From: Anaerolineae bacterium
GTDB taxonomy: Bacteria; Chloroflexota; Anaerolineae; Aggregatilineales; Phototrophicaceae
Length of the DNA: 64,000 nt
Direction: 5' to 3'
Assembly (NCBI GenBank): GCA_022825675.1
Contig: JAJDWK010000032.1
Location: forward strand, 124,001 to 188,000
The translations under genes and the position numbers were made by a program. A model generated the notes under the pieces. It was not told where the DNA came from. It made no database searches and worked only from the letters and a program-made list of their open reading frames with translations. Positions 16,263-24,506 of the stretch are shown here, one piece after another. The stretch's first letter is position 1. Each line of letters begins with the position of its first letter.

Positions 16263-17819
16263 TTATTGCGCTGCCAGGCGCAGGAAGGTCAGCGCCGCCA
16301 CAAAAACGACCGGTATCAAGCCGAGGAAAAACATGCGGCGGATGACTGGACCTTCCTGCCCGCCCAAACCAACGGTGCTGCAGCCGACGATAATTTTTGC
16401 CGGTGCCAGCACACTGCCCAATGATGCGCCCGCCGTCTGCCCCGCCAGCACAATCGGCACACTTAAAGAGAGCAGCAACGCCGTTTCCTGCTGCAGAGCG
16501 CCAAACACTACATTTGAGTTGGTGTTGCTGCCTGTCATAATAGCGCCGAGAGTGCCGATGAAGGGCGCGAACAGGGGGTAGATTTCGCGGCTGACAGTTT
16601 CGCTGATGCCGCGCGCGATGATTTGTGTCATGCCGGCATGCGTCATCAAGGAAGCCATCGCCACCAGCGTCAGAATGGAAATCGTCGATTTCAGCGCCGA
16701 CTTGCTGACCTTAAGCCAAATCTCGCGCCAGGCTGCCGGCTTCTCCAAATAGCCGGCGCGCCGATATATCAAGAAGGCGAGCGCGCCAGCATAGAAGAGC
16801 ATCGCGCCAGCATGCCCGAAGACGCTTATCCCGCGTCCCGCCTCCGCCGGCGTCCCCCAGCCAAAACTGGTGGCAACCGCCGGGAATTGCACTTGCAGCA
16901 CCAGGCTATCCACCGCGGCTTGCAGCGGCGGGATGAGGTTGCTGCCAAAAGCCAGCAGCAGCAAGATCGCATAGGCGCTGAGCGCCAGCGCCAGGCTGCG
17001 GGAAGATTGCTCGGCAGGCGGGCGTTTTGCCCGCGCGCGATGCAGCGGCGACAGCACAAAAGCGACCGCAACCACTGCGCCCGCCAATGCGCCCGATGTC
17101 GAGCCGAGCGTCCACAGCCCCTGCGTTGCCACCCACCACTGCGTCAAGCCCATCGCCGCGCCGACCAAAATCAGCATCGGCAAGCTGCGCAGCAGCCCGC
17201 TCAAGCCCGCGCTGACATAGGCGACAAGCGCGCCGCTGAGCAAGCATGCCAAGCCCAGATTGAGCGCGGCGTCATGCGCCAGCGCCTCGCCGGGCAAACC
17301 GGTAACCGCCGTCAGCGCGACGAAAGAAGTGCCCAGCGAGCCGAAAGTAACCGCCCAGCCATGCCCCAGGGATGCCATTATCACCGCTTTTGTGGCGCTG
17401 TATCCCAAGCCGACGAGCAATGGCGCCACCACCGCAATCGGCACGCCGAAGCCGCCAACGCCCTGCAAAAGCGAGACAAATACCCAGCTAATCAGCAAAC
17501 TTTGGGCGGCGCGGTCCGCCGTCAAACGCGGCAGGCTGCGCCCGATAAGGCTGACGGTGCCGGCTTCGTTGGTAACATTGTAGAAAAACAGCGCCATCCA
17601 GACGATGTAGAGCACATCAAGCGCCAGGAACAGCGATTTCCCGATAGCGACCAGCGCCAGCGTCACATCACCGCCGAATGCCGTCAGCGCCAGCAGCAAG
17701 GCGACCAGGAAGCCGGCGCTGCCAGCGCGCCCGCCGCCCCAGCCCATCGCCATCATCAGCAGCAAGACGGCGGCCACCGGCAGCAATGCCAGCAGCCAAT
17801 TGAGCGGGGTCAAGTCCAC
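16263..17819 (-). CDS. L-lactate permease (LctP/LldP) family transporter
   Basis: 518-aa transporter with about 12-14 hydrophobic helices. The LctP signatures SLLQGVGGFGVPIAVVAPLLV and MASLGHGWAVTFGSLGTSF are present, as is the C-terminal MTGSNTNSNVVFGALQ and GQTAGASLGSVLAPAK. Family members import lactate or glycolate with protons. Start is GTG 17819; the ribosome site is weak. It lies 26 bp behind the amidase gene, so the pair may be translationally close, and precedes DegT. No lactate dehydrogenase or oxidase gene is next to it. Confidence 0.93.
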   Translation of the reverse strand: MDLTPLNWLLALLPVAAVLLLMMAMGWGGGRAGSAGFLVALLLALTAFGGDVTLALVAIGKSLFLALDVLYIVWMALFFYNVTNEAGTVSLIGRSLPRLTADRAAQSLLISWVFVSLLQGVGGFGVPIAVVAPLLVGLGYSATKAVIMASLGHGWAVTFGSLGTSFVALTAVTGLPGEALAHDAALNLGLACLLSGALVAYVSAGLSGLLRSLPMLILVGAAMGLTQWWVATQGLWTLGSTSGALAGAVVAVAFVLSPLHRARAKRPPAEQSSRSLALALSAYAILLLLAFGSNLIPPLQAAVDSLVLQVQFPAVATSFGWGTPAEAGRGISVFGHAGAMLFYAGALAFLIYRRAGYLEKPAAWREIWLKVSKSALKSTISILTLVAMASLMTHAGMTQIIARGISETVSREIYPLFAPFIGTLGAIMTGSNTNSNVVFGALQQETALLLSLSVPIVLAGQTAGASLGSVLAPAKIIVGCSTVGLGGQEGPVIRRMFFLGLIPVVFVAALTFLRLAAQ

Positions 17820-17845
17820 TTCACATCACCGTGGGGCTGAGGCGC

Positions 17846-19276
17846 TCAGGCCGGCGGCTGGCGGCAAAGCGGCGGTTGGATCTCGTAGAAGCGCGTCGCT
17901 TCCTGGAAGGCATAGGCAAGCTGCAGCACGGCGAATTCGGACCGCGGACGCCCGACAATCTGCAAGCCGACAGGCAAGCCAGCATCCGTGAAGCCGCAGG
18001 GCAGGGATATCGCCGGCAAGCCCGTCACCGTGATGAAGGCGCAGCTCATCATCCAGTCGATATAAGTCGCCATCGCGACGCCGTTAATCGCCTGCGGATA
18101 TTCCGTTTCGATATCAAAGGGTGGCAGCTGGGCGGTGGGCAGCAGCAGGAACTCATACTCCTGCAGGAACTCGCGTACGCGATGGAAGAGCTCGCTGCGC
18201 CGCGCCTCCGCCCGGCTGATATCCGCGGCGCTGAGGCTGCGCCCCTGCGCGGCATTCCAGCGGATCGTCTCTTTGAATGCTGCTTCGCCATATTCGGCGA
18301 AATGCTCGGCGAAACTCAGCTCGAAGTTCCAGGCGCGCAAGGTTTGGAAAATGTCGTAAGCGTCACGGAAATCCGGCTGGTCGCGCTCGACATGGCAGCC
18401 AATATCTTCAAATATGGGCAGCTGCGCCTCAAGCGTCGCGAGCACGCGCGCATCGACGGGGAAGGCGGCGAGGTCGGGGCTGTACGCCAGGCGAACGCCG
18501 TTGAAATCCCGCGCCAAGTCGCCTGCGAATTGCGCCGCCGGCTCGGCAAGCGAGAGCGGCGCGCGCGGGTCATAGCCGGCGATGGCGCGCAGCATCAGCG
18601 CGACATCCTGCACCGTCCGCCCCATGGGACCATCAACCGCCAGCGTCGACCAGGCGCAGGTTTTGGGGTAACGCGGCACTCTGCCCGGGCTGGGGCGCAA
18701 GCCAACAACATTGCAGAAACTCGCGGGATTGCGCAGCGAGCCGCCCATATCGCTGCCATCGGCGAGCGGAATCATGCCGCAGGCGAGCGCCACCGCCGCG
18801 CCGCCGCTGCTGCCGCCGCAAGTTTTTGATACATCATACGGGTTGCGGGTGGCGCCAAATACCGGGTTAAAAGTGTGCGAGCCCGCGCCGAATTCCGGCA
18901 CATTGGTCTTGCCAATGCTGATGCAGCCCGCCGCTTTCAAACGGGCGATGATGAGGTCGTCAATCTCCGGGACATTGTCGCGGAAAACTGGCGAGCCCAT
19001 CGTTGTGCGCATGCCTTTGGTCTGGAAAAGGTCCTTATGCGCGATTGGCAAGCCGTGCAATATGCCAAGCTCCTCGCCGCGGGCTTTTTTGTCATCGGCG
19101 GCGCGCGCCAGCGCCAGCGCCCGTTCCGGCTCCAATGTTACAATCGCATTCACCTGAGGGTTGAGCGCTTCAATCTGTTCCAGGTGCGCCGCCAGCGCTT
19201 CGCTGGCGGAAACTTCGCCACCGCGAATGCGGGCGGCAAGCTCAACCGCCGTCATCCATACCAGTTCAGTAGTCAA
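17846..19276 (-). CDS. Amidase (amidase signature family)
   Basis: 476-aa amide hydrolase. The Ser-cisSer-Lys triad can be placed: Lys81 in PIAHKDLFQ, cis-Ser157 in the glycine-rich CGGSSGGAAVAL, and nucleophile Ser180 in SDMGGSLRNPA. Length and spacing match stand-alone amidases rather than GatA, and no gatB or gatC is adjacent. TTG 19276 is favoured as start because AGGGGA lies 6 nt upstream; ATG 19255 is an alternative, while the longer open frame runs through the SDR gene. It lies 14 bp behind the SDR gene and 26 bp ahead of the lactate permease-like gene. Substrate is unknown. Confidence 0.92.
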   Translation of the reverse strand: MTTELVWMTAVELAARIRGGEVSASEALAAHLEQIEALNPQVNAIVTLEPERALALARAADDKKARGEELGILHGLPIAHKDLFQTKGMRTTMGSPVFRDNVPEIDDLIIARLKAAGCISIGKTNVPEFGAGSHTFNPVFGATRNPYDVSKTCGGSSGGAAVALACGMIPLADGSDMGGSLRNPASFCNVVGLRPSPGRVPRYPKTCAWSTLAVDGPMGRTVQDVALMLRAIAGYDPRAPLSLAEPAAQFAGDLARDFNGVRLAYSPDLAAFPVDARVLATLEAQLPIFEDIGCHVERDQPDFRDAYDIFQTLRAWNFELSFAEHFAEYGEAAFKETIRWNAAQGRSLSAADISRAEARRSELFHRVREFLQEYEFLLLPTAQLPPFDIETEYPQAINGVAMATYIDWMMSCAFITVTGLPAISLPCGFTDAGLPVGLQIVGRPRSEFAVLQLAYAFQEATRFYEIQPPLCRQPPA

Positions 19277-19290
19277 TTGCCGTCCCCTGC

Positions 19291-20037
19291 CTAGCCCCTG
19301 CCGACAAATGGCATGCCGTTCGCCATAACGGTGATAAAAAGCACATTGACCGAAAGCGGCAAATTCGCCATATACAGCACCGCATCCGCCACATGGCGCG
19401 CGTCCATCTGCGGCTCCACCGCGCCCGATTGCCGCCCGAGCAAGGTCTGCTGCCGGTCCGACATTTCGGTGCGGGCATTGCCGATGTCGATTTGGCCGCA
19501 AGCGATATTATAGTCCCTGCCATCAAGCGCGGTCGATTTAGTCAAACCCGAGAGCGCGTGCTTGCTGGTGGTGTAGGCTGCCGAATGCCGCCGCGGCACC
19601 TGCGCCGAAATCGAGCCGTTGTTGATGATGCGCCCGCCTTGGGGGCGCTGCGTTTTCATCAGCGTGTAGGCTTCTTTTAAGCACCAAAAGGCGCCGGTAA
19701 CATTCACCGCGATGACCTGCTGCCACATATCGGCAGTAAGTTCTTCCAGCGGTATCGACGGGGCATTCAGTCCCGCGTTATTAAAGAGCAGGTCGAGCCG
19801 GTTAAAGCGCTCTTTTGTGACGGCGAAGAGCCGCCGCACCGCCTCGCGGTCGCTGACATCCGTGGGCATAATCAGCACCCGTTCTGGCGGCGCATTTGCC
19901 AGCGCCGCCGTCTCTTTCAGCGCCGCTTCCCGCCGTCCCGCCAGCGTCAGCGAATAGCCGGCGTCAAAGAGCGCCAGCGCCGATACCCTGCCAATGCCGG
20001 AGCCGGCACCGGTTATCACCGCAATGCGCCCTGCCAT
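19291..20037 (-). CDS. Short-chain dehydrogenase/reductase
   Basis: 248-aa classical SDR. The cofactor motif TGAGSGIG occupies residues 9-16, followed by LAGR after beta-2, which suggests NADP-type preference, and NNAG in the middle. The catalytic Ser lies in [10 protein letters not shown] and the YxxxK pair in [10 protein letters not shown]. The C-terminal part ([11 protein letters not shown]) is the usual variable substrate loop. ATG 20037 has AGGAGG about 5 nt upstream; the open frame extends further but lacks a ribosome site. First gene of the SDR-amidase-permease-DegT operon with its own promoter. Substrate is unknown. Confidence 0.92.
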   Translation of the reverse strand: MAGRIAVITGAGSGIGRVSALALFDAGYSLTLAGRREAALKETAALANAPPERVLIMPTDVSDREAVRRLFAVTKERFNRLDLLFNNAGLNAPSIPLEELTADMWQQVIAVNVTGAFWCLKEAYTLMKTQRPQGGRIINNGSISAQVPRRHSAAYTTSKHALSGLTKSTALDGRDYNIACGQIDIGNARTEMSDRQQTLLGRQSGAVEPQMDARHVADAVLYMANLPLSVNVLFITVMANGMPFVGRG

Positions 20038-20065
20038 CGCGCCTCCTCTTAAACAAGCTGCGCCA

Positions 20066-20094
20066 AGTGTACGGCTGGCGCTGCCGCTTGTCAA
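20066..20094 (-). promoter_or_regulatory. Promoter of the SDR operon
   Basis: On the minus strand TTGACA (20089-20094) and TACACT (20066-20071) are 17 bp apart; the transcript would start near 20059, 22 nt before the SDR start codon. The -35 lies within the inverted repeat TTGTCA-aacgc-TGACAA shared with the divergent promoter. Confidence 0.72.
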
Positions 20095-20097
20095 ACG

Positions 20098-20126
20098 CTG
20101 ACAAGCCGGCGAGGATGCGTTACCAT
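20098..20126 (+). promoter_or_regulatory. Promoter of the TIM-barrel isomerase gene
   Basis: CTGACA (20098-20103) and TACCAT (20121-20126) with a 17-bp spacer. It is back to back with the SDR promoter: the two -35 elements are 3 bp apart. Confidence 0.6.
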
Positions 20127-20160
20127 CGCCGCTGGCAATCCCGCGGGAGGAGCGCAAACT

Positions 20161-20952
20161 ATGAAAATCGCTTGCTGCATCTGGGCATTAAGCGGGGACG
20201 AGACGGATATCCTGCGCCAAGTCCGCGACTTGGGCTTTGATTGGATCGACATCCAGCCGGCGCAGCTCGCTTCTATCGAGAGCCGGCTCCTGGCGCAGGA
20301 ATTGGGCTTAAGCGTGTCTTGCGTTGGCGCTTCCTTCGGCATGCCAGCGGGCAGCGCGCTTGATGCCAGCGATGAGGGCGCGCGGCGCAGCGCCAGTGAG
20401 CATGTCAAACGGGCGCTTGACAAAGCCGCCCAGCTCCGGGCGGATACCGTCTATGTTGTGCCCGGACAGCGGCGGGACCCCGCCGCATTGGAACGATTTG
20501 CGCAATCGCTGCTGCCGCTGGCGGACAGGGCGGCAGCGGCGGGCATCAAGCTCGCCATCGAGCACTTCCCGGGCAAAGCCCTGCCCACCGCCGCCGAGAC
20601 CTTGGAGTTCCTGCGCGCGCTCGAGCATGGCAATCTCTACCTGCTCTATGACAGCGGGCATATTCTGCTGTCCTGTGAAGACCCGGCAGCGGTCATCCAC
20701 AATGCGGGCGAGCGCTTGGGCTATGTGCATTTTGACGACAATGACGGCGTCCAGGATTTACACTGGGCGCTGCTGGATGGCGTGATGGACGAAGAAGCGC
20801 TGGCAGCGACCCTGCATGCCTTAAGCGATATCGGCTATCGCGGGGCGCTCAGCCTGGAATTAAGCCCGGCGCTGCCGCAAGTGGCGCCGGCGCTAAGCCA
20901 CAGCGCGGACATTCTGGCGCGCGCGCGGCACCAGGCGCGGCGTTCGGGGTAA
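20161..20952 (+). CDS. Sugar phosphate isomerase/epimerase-type TIM barrel
   Basis: 263-aa protein of the xylose isomerase-like TIM-barrel superfamily (AP_endonuc_2). Putative metal ligands fall at the usual strand ends: LAIEHFPGK (Glu), [10 protein letters not shown] (Asp, His), YVHFDDNDG (His, Asp) and LSLELSP (Glu). Members isomerise or epimerise sugars, inositols or keto-sugars, or are of unknown function. It begins [10 protein letters not shown] after a GGGAGGAG ribosome site. It lies upstream of the sulfatase/sugar importer cassette and is separated from it by a promoter, so it may work in the same pathway but is probably independently transcribed. Confidence 0.8.
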   Translation: MKIACCIWALSGDETDILRQVRDLGFDWIDIQPAQLASIESRLLAQELGLSVSCVGASFGMPAGSALDASDEGARRSASEHVKRALDKAAQLRADTVYVVPGQRRDPAALERFAQSLLPLADRAAAAGIKLAIEHFPGKALPTAAETLEFLRALEHGNLYLLYDSGHILLSCEDPAAVIHNAGERLGYVHFDDNDGVQDLHWALLDGVMDEEALAATLHALSDIGYRGALSLELSPALPQVAPALSHSADILARARHQARRSG

Positions 20953-20989
20953 CCGCTGCCGCGCTCACGCGCCCTGCATTAATTCCTAT

Positions 20990-21018
20990 TTGCACAATCA
21001 AATATATCTCATTATAGT
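20990..21018 (+). promoter_or_regulatory. Promoter of the sugar importer-sulfatase cassette
   Basis: TTGCAC (20990-20995) and TATAGT (21013-21018) are 17 bp apart in an AT-rich island. The predicted start near 21025 leaves a leader of about 190 nt before the binding-protein gene at 21215. The leader carries an inverted repeat at 21041-21065. Confidence 0.65.
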
Positions 21019-21040
21019 ATTGGGGTACTTTCGTGTTCAG

Positions 21041-21065
21041 TTCGCTGAATATGTGTATCAGCGAA
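21041..21065. promoter_or_regulatory. Candidate operator, inverted repeat
   Basis: Perfect 8-bp arms TTCGCTGA (21041-21048) and TCAGCGAA (21058-21065) around a 9-nt spacer, at about +16 to +40 of the predicted transcript. The left arm also takes part in a second palindrome, TTCAG-TTCG-CTGAA (21036-21049). It may bind a sugar-responsive repressor or fold in the mRNA. A related half-site occurs in front of the arabinose-type operon at 36083. Confidence 0.5.
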
Positions 21066-21214
21066 GGAAAGCGGTGTGCGCTTTGCGCGGAAAATGGGGG
21101 AAGCAGGTGTAGCCTGCGGCGCGAGAATCGGCCTCACCAGCCTGATTGCGTCAGGTATTTTTGTGATTGCATCGTATTCGATTTGTTCCCAATCTCTAGT
21201 GAAAGGAGAGTCTC

Positions 21215-22534
21215 GTGTTTAGAAGAACGATCTTGCTTATCCTGGTGTTGCTCTTGGCGCTTGTGCCGCTGTCGGCGACAGTATCGGCGCAAAACCCCGA
21301 CTGCGAGGGCGATGTCACCTTGACCTATTGGCACCATTGGGGCGGCAACCGCATCCCCTTGCAAGAACAGCAAGTCGCCGACTTTGAAAATCATCACCCC
21401 GGCATTTGCGTCGATAACATCTTCCTGCCTTGGGATAACCGCTTGCAGAACCTGCTCGCCGCTATCGCCGCGGGCAACCCGCCCGATGTAACCATGTTCG
21501 GCCGCCACGATCTGCCCTTCTTCGCCGCCACCGAATCCATCATCCCGCTGGATGACTATATGGCAGCTGATGGCATCGACCCGGCGATTTTCCACCCATC
21601 GGAATTCGCGGGCACGCAATTCAACGGCAAGACCTGGCTGCTGCCGCTGCCCGGTGGCGGTGCCTTCGCCATCGCCTGGTATAATGTCGACCACTTTGCC
21701 GAAGCCGGCGTCGAGCAATTCCCCGAAACCTGGGCGGAGATGCTGGAAGTAGCCGAGACCCTGCGCGTTGGCGATGGCAGCTTCCTGGAGCGCATCGGCT
21801 TTAACGCCTCAGCGGTAACGGGCTTCCCCTTCCTCGCCTGGCTGAATGCCAATGGTCAGACCTGGATTAGCGATGACCTGCGCACCATCACCATCAACAA
21901 CCAGGCCGGCATGGAAACCTTGGAGTTCATGCAGGCGATGGCTGCGATTAACTACGGCATTGAAGAGCAGAACGCCTTCTGGGAGATGGCGGGCGAATTT
22001 GACCAGGGTCCGCTGATTCAAGGTTTGGTTTCCATCGAGGCAAATGGCTCCTGGACGCTCTTCCAACTGGAAGACCACGCCGAAACCCTGAATTATGATG
22101 TCGCGCCCATTCCTTATGGACCCAGCGGCAGCGCCGATCGCCGCGGTGGCGCCCATGGTGGCTGGGGCTATATGATTCCCAAGAACGCCGCCCACCCGGA
22201 CGAAGCCTGGAAATTGGTCAAATGGCTGACCACCGAGGTTGAGGGTCAAGGCGCTTGCTGGTTCATCCAGCAGCAGCAGCGCCCATCGCCGCTGGTGGAA
22301 TGCAATGGCTATGAAAAAGACGGCGTTGTGCATCACCGCGCCGAGGCGATTTTGGGTGTGGCTGCGCTGGATTATCTGGTGCCAGTCGCGCCGGTTCAAC
22401 CAGAAGCCAACCAGATTCTTGCCCGCATGGTGGAAGATGTGCTCTTCGGCGATAGCTCAATCGAAGACGCGCTCGCCAGCACCGAAGCGGAGATTCAAGA
22501 ATTGCTGGACGCCTTCTGGGAAGAATACGGCTAA
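21215..22534 (+). CDS. ABC sugar importer, solute-binding protein (family 1)
   Basis: 439-aa extracellular binding protein of a carbohydrate ABC importer (CUT1 type). A Sec signal peptide is visible (MFRRTILLILVLLLALVPLS, cleavage near VSAQ). The mature part begins with LTYWHHWGG, the classical start of the family, and shows NPPDVTMFG and WLLPLPGGGAFAIAWYN. It lacks a lipobox Cys at the usual site, so membrane attachment is not evident. GAAAGGAG precedes the start. First gene of the cassette with two permeases, a sulfatase, an unknown protein, two PhyH-type proteins and an FAD oxidoreductase, which suggests a sulfated or otherwise decorated saccharide ligand. An mRNA hairpin follows the stop. 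Confidence 0.93.
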   Translation: MFRRTILLILVLLLALVPLSATVSAQNPDCEGDVTLTYWHHWGGNRIPLQEQQVADFENHHPGICVDNIFLPWDNRLQNLLAAIAAGNPPDVTMFGRHDLPFFAATESIIPLDDYMAADGIDPAIFHPSEFAGTQFNGKTWLLPLPGGGAFAIAWYNVDHFAEAGVEQFPETWAEMLEVAETLRVGDGSFLERIGFNASAVTGFPFLAWLNANGQTWISDDLRTITINNQAGMETLEFMQAMAAINYGIEEQNAFWEMAGEFDQGPLIQGLVSIEANGSWTLFQLEDHAETLNYDVAPIPYGPSGSADRRGGAHGGWGYMIPKNAAHPDEAWKLVKWLTTEVEGQGACWFIQQQQRPSPLVECNGYEKDGVVHHRAEAILGVAALDYLVPVAPVQPEANQILARMVEDVLFGDSSIEDALASTEAEIQELLDAFWEEYG

Positions 22535-22551
22535 AGCGCATCAGCTTGTAT

Positions 22552-22571
22552 GGGGCATCTTCGGGTGCCCC
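22552..22571 (+). other. Intercistronic hairpin after the binding-protein gene
   Basis: GGGGCATC-TTCG-GGTGCCCC gives an 8-bp stem with a UUCG loop, 17 nt after the stop codon. No T-run follows, so it more likely protects the 3' end of the binding-protein message than ends all transcription. Confidence 0.7.
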
Positions 22572-22642
22572 TTCCCTATCTATAGATTGCAATAGCTTGG
22601 CATCGATAGCATCGGCGTATCAGCGCGAACACGGGCAGCACC

Positions 22643-23602
22643 ATGGCTACAGCATTCGGCTCTCAATTCAGCGATTTAAGAAAGCGGCGGCGCGAACGTT
22701 GGAGCGACCTTTCGCCCATGCGCCGGCGGGAAGCCAAAATTGGCTTGCTGTTCATCAGCCCGTGGATAGTGGGCGTGTTATTGTTTGCGCTATTCCCCTT
22801 CATCGCTTCATTTTTGCTCAGCTTCACCAAATATAATATCGTCGCCCCGCCCGAATGGGTTGGTGCCGACCATTATGTCAAAATCTTCACGGATGACCCG
22901 CTGTTTTTGAAATCGCTGCGCAATACGGGCGTTTATGTCGGCGGCTCGGTTGCGATTCGCATCGTGCTCGGCTTTGCGCTGGCGCTGCTGCTGAATACCA
23001 AGGTGCGGTTTTTGGGGCTGTGGCGCACGATATTTTATGTGCCATCGGTGGTGCCGATTGTCGCGCTTTCGATTGTATGGCTCTATGTGCTAAATGCCCG
23101 CGCCGGTTTGCTCAACTGGTTCTTGGGCTTCTTCGGCATCCCACGCATCCGCTGGTTTGCCGACCCTGATTTCGCCATGATCGCCTTCCTCATCATGAGC
23201 ACCACCTGGGTCGGCGTGACAATGGTGATATTCCTGGCGGGCTTGCAGGGCATCCCCGAAGAATATTACGATGCCGCCAAGATTGACGGCGCGAATATGC
23301 TGCAGCGGCTCTGGCGCGTAACCATCCCCTTGATGACGCCCACAATCTATCTCAATGTGCTTATCAATATCATCGGCGCGTTCCAGGTATTCACGCAGGT
23401 TTTCATCATGACTGGCGGCGCGCCGCGTGACGCCACCCGCACTTATGTCCTGCACCTCTTTGATTATGCCTTCCAGTATCTGCCGCCACAGATGGGCTAT
23501 TCCTCGGCGCTGGCGTGGATTTTGTTCATGATTATCTTCGCGTTCACCGCCGTCATCGTGGCGACTTCGCAGCGATGGGTCTTTTATCAAGGCGGGGAAT
23601 AA
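22643..23602 (+). CDS. ABC sugar importer permease (MalF-like)
   Basis: 319-aa inner-membrane permease with six or more helices. It begins with a basic N-terminus and the KIGLLFISPWIVGVLLFAL stretch typical of CUT1 MalF/UgpA permeases. The ATPase-contact EAA loop is EEYYDAAKIDGANMLQRLWR, followed by VTIPLMTPTI. It pairs with the next gene to form the membrane channel. The ATPase is not encoded nearby and must come from elsewhere, as is usual for this transporter class. A 40-bp stretch follows the intercistronic hairpin before the start. Confidence 0.94.
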   Translation: MATAFGSQFSDLRKRRRERWSDLSPMRRREAKIGLLFISPWIVGVLLFALFPFIASFLLSFTKYNIVAPPEWVGADHYVKIFTDDPLFLKSLRNTGVYVGGSVAIRIVLGFALALLLNTKVRFLGLWRTIFYVPSVVPIVALSIVWLYVLNARAGLLNWFLGFFGIPRIRWFADPDFAMIAFLIMSTTWVGVTMVIFLAGLQGIPEEYYDAAKIDGANMLQRLWRVTIPLMTPTIYLNVLINIIGAFQVFTQVFIMTGGAPRDATRTYVLHLFDYAFQYLPPQMGYSSALAWILFMIIFAFTAVIVATSQRWVFYQGGE

Positions 23603-23607
23603 TCACG

Positions 23608-24495
23608 ATGGGTACGGCGGCTATGGCACAATCGGGCGTTTTGCAGAACGACTTTGTCAGCAACCTGCTGCGCGTTTTAGGGCGTATCTTGCTCTATTTC
23701 GTGCTCATATTCATGAGCCTGTGGTTCCTGGCACCGCTGTTTTGGATGTTTATGTCGTCATTTATGCCCTTGGAGCAAGTGGGCATTTTCCCGGTTGAAT
23801 GGATACCCCGCGTATGGCAGCCACAGAATTACACCGACGCCCTGCAATTTTGGGAGTTCGGCACAACTTTTCGCAATACCATGCTGATTACCGTGCTCTC
23901 GCTGATAGGCGATATCGGCTCGTGCACCATCGTCGCCTACGGCTTCGCGCGCTTCCGCTTCCCCTTTCGTGATACGCTCTTCCTGATATTGCTGGCGACC
24001 TTGATGCTGCCCTTCGCTGTGCGTTTGATACCCGTCTACGCCGCCTACGAAGCCATCGGCTGGATCGATACCTTCTATCCGCTGATTGTGCCCGCTTTCT
24101 TTGGCAATGCCTTCTACATCTTTATCTGCCGCCAATTCTTCCTTGGCATCCCGCAAGACCTGCTGGACGCGGCGAAAATTGATGGCGCCAGCGAGATACG
24201 CATCTTCACGCAAGTGATGATCCCGCTCGCCAAGCCCGCCATCGTTGTCATCGCTATCCTCAGCTTCCAAAACAGTTGGAACGATTTCCTCGGTCCCTTG
24301 ATTTACCTGAAAGATCCGGAGCTGCATACGCTCGCCATCGGCTTGTACAAGTTCACATCGCTGCCAGGGCAGGGCGGCATCTACAACCAGCAGATGGCGG
24401 CTTCAGTCTTGATGGTCATGCCGGTGCTCATCGTCTTTTTCCTGTTCCAAAAGCAGTTCATCCAGGGCGCCAACCTCTCTGGCATGAAAGGGTAA
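23608..24495 (+). CDS. ABC sugar importer permease (MalG-like)
   Basis: 295-aa second permease of the same importer. The N-terminus is hydrophobic with LWFLAPLFWMFMSSFMP. The EAA motif reads PQDLLDAAKIDGASEIRIFT followed by QVMIPLAKPAIV, and the C-terminus QKQFIQGANLSGMKG is the classical end of MalG-type permeases. ATG 23608 follows the MalF-like stop by 5 bp; the open frame extends upstream inside that gene but without a better start. The sulfatase gene begins 11 bp after its stop. Confidence 0.94.
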   Translation: MGTAAMAQSGVLQNDFVSNLLRVLGRILLYFVLIFMSLWFLAPLFWMFMSSFMPLEQVGIFPVEWIPRVWQPQNYTDALQFWEFGTTFRNTMLITVLSLIGDIGSCTIVAYGFARFRFPFRDTLFLILLATLMLPFAVRLIPVYAAYEAIGWIDTFYPLIVPAFFGNAFYIFICRQFFLGIPQDLLDAAKIDGASEIRIFTQVMIPLAKPAIVVIAILSFQNSWNDFLGPLIYLKDPELHTLAIGLYKFTSLPGQGGIYNQQMAASVLMVMPVLIVFFLFQKQFIQGANLSGMKG

Positions 24496-24506
24496 ATCTC
24501 GCGGCG

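Noticed and set aside
15469..16581. Long plus-strand open frame (370 aa) opposite the DegT gene and the end of the lactate permease gene
   Set aside because: Arg/Ala/Gly-rich composition with no motif, and the minus strand has two recognisable proteins with good starts. Long shadow frames are expected at this base composition; the same applies to 16623-17840, 17831-18829, 58719-59789 and 60401-61345.
17846..19276. Reading the amidase as GatA of a GatCAB complex
   Set aside because: No gatC or gatB next to it, and the operon partners are an SDR and a lactate permease. Sequence alone cannot fully exclude it.
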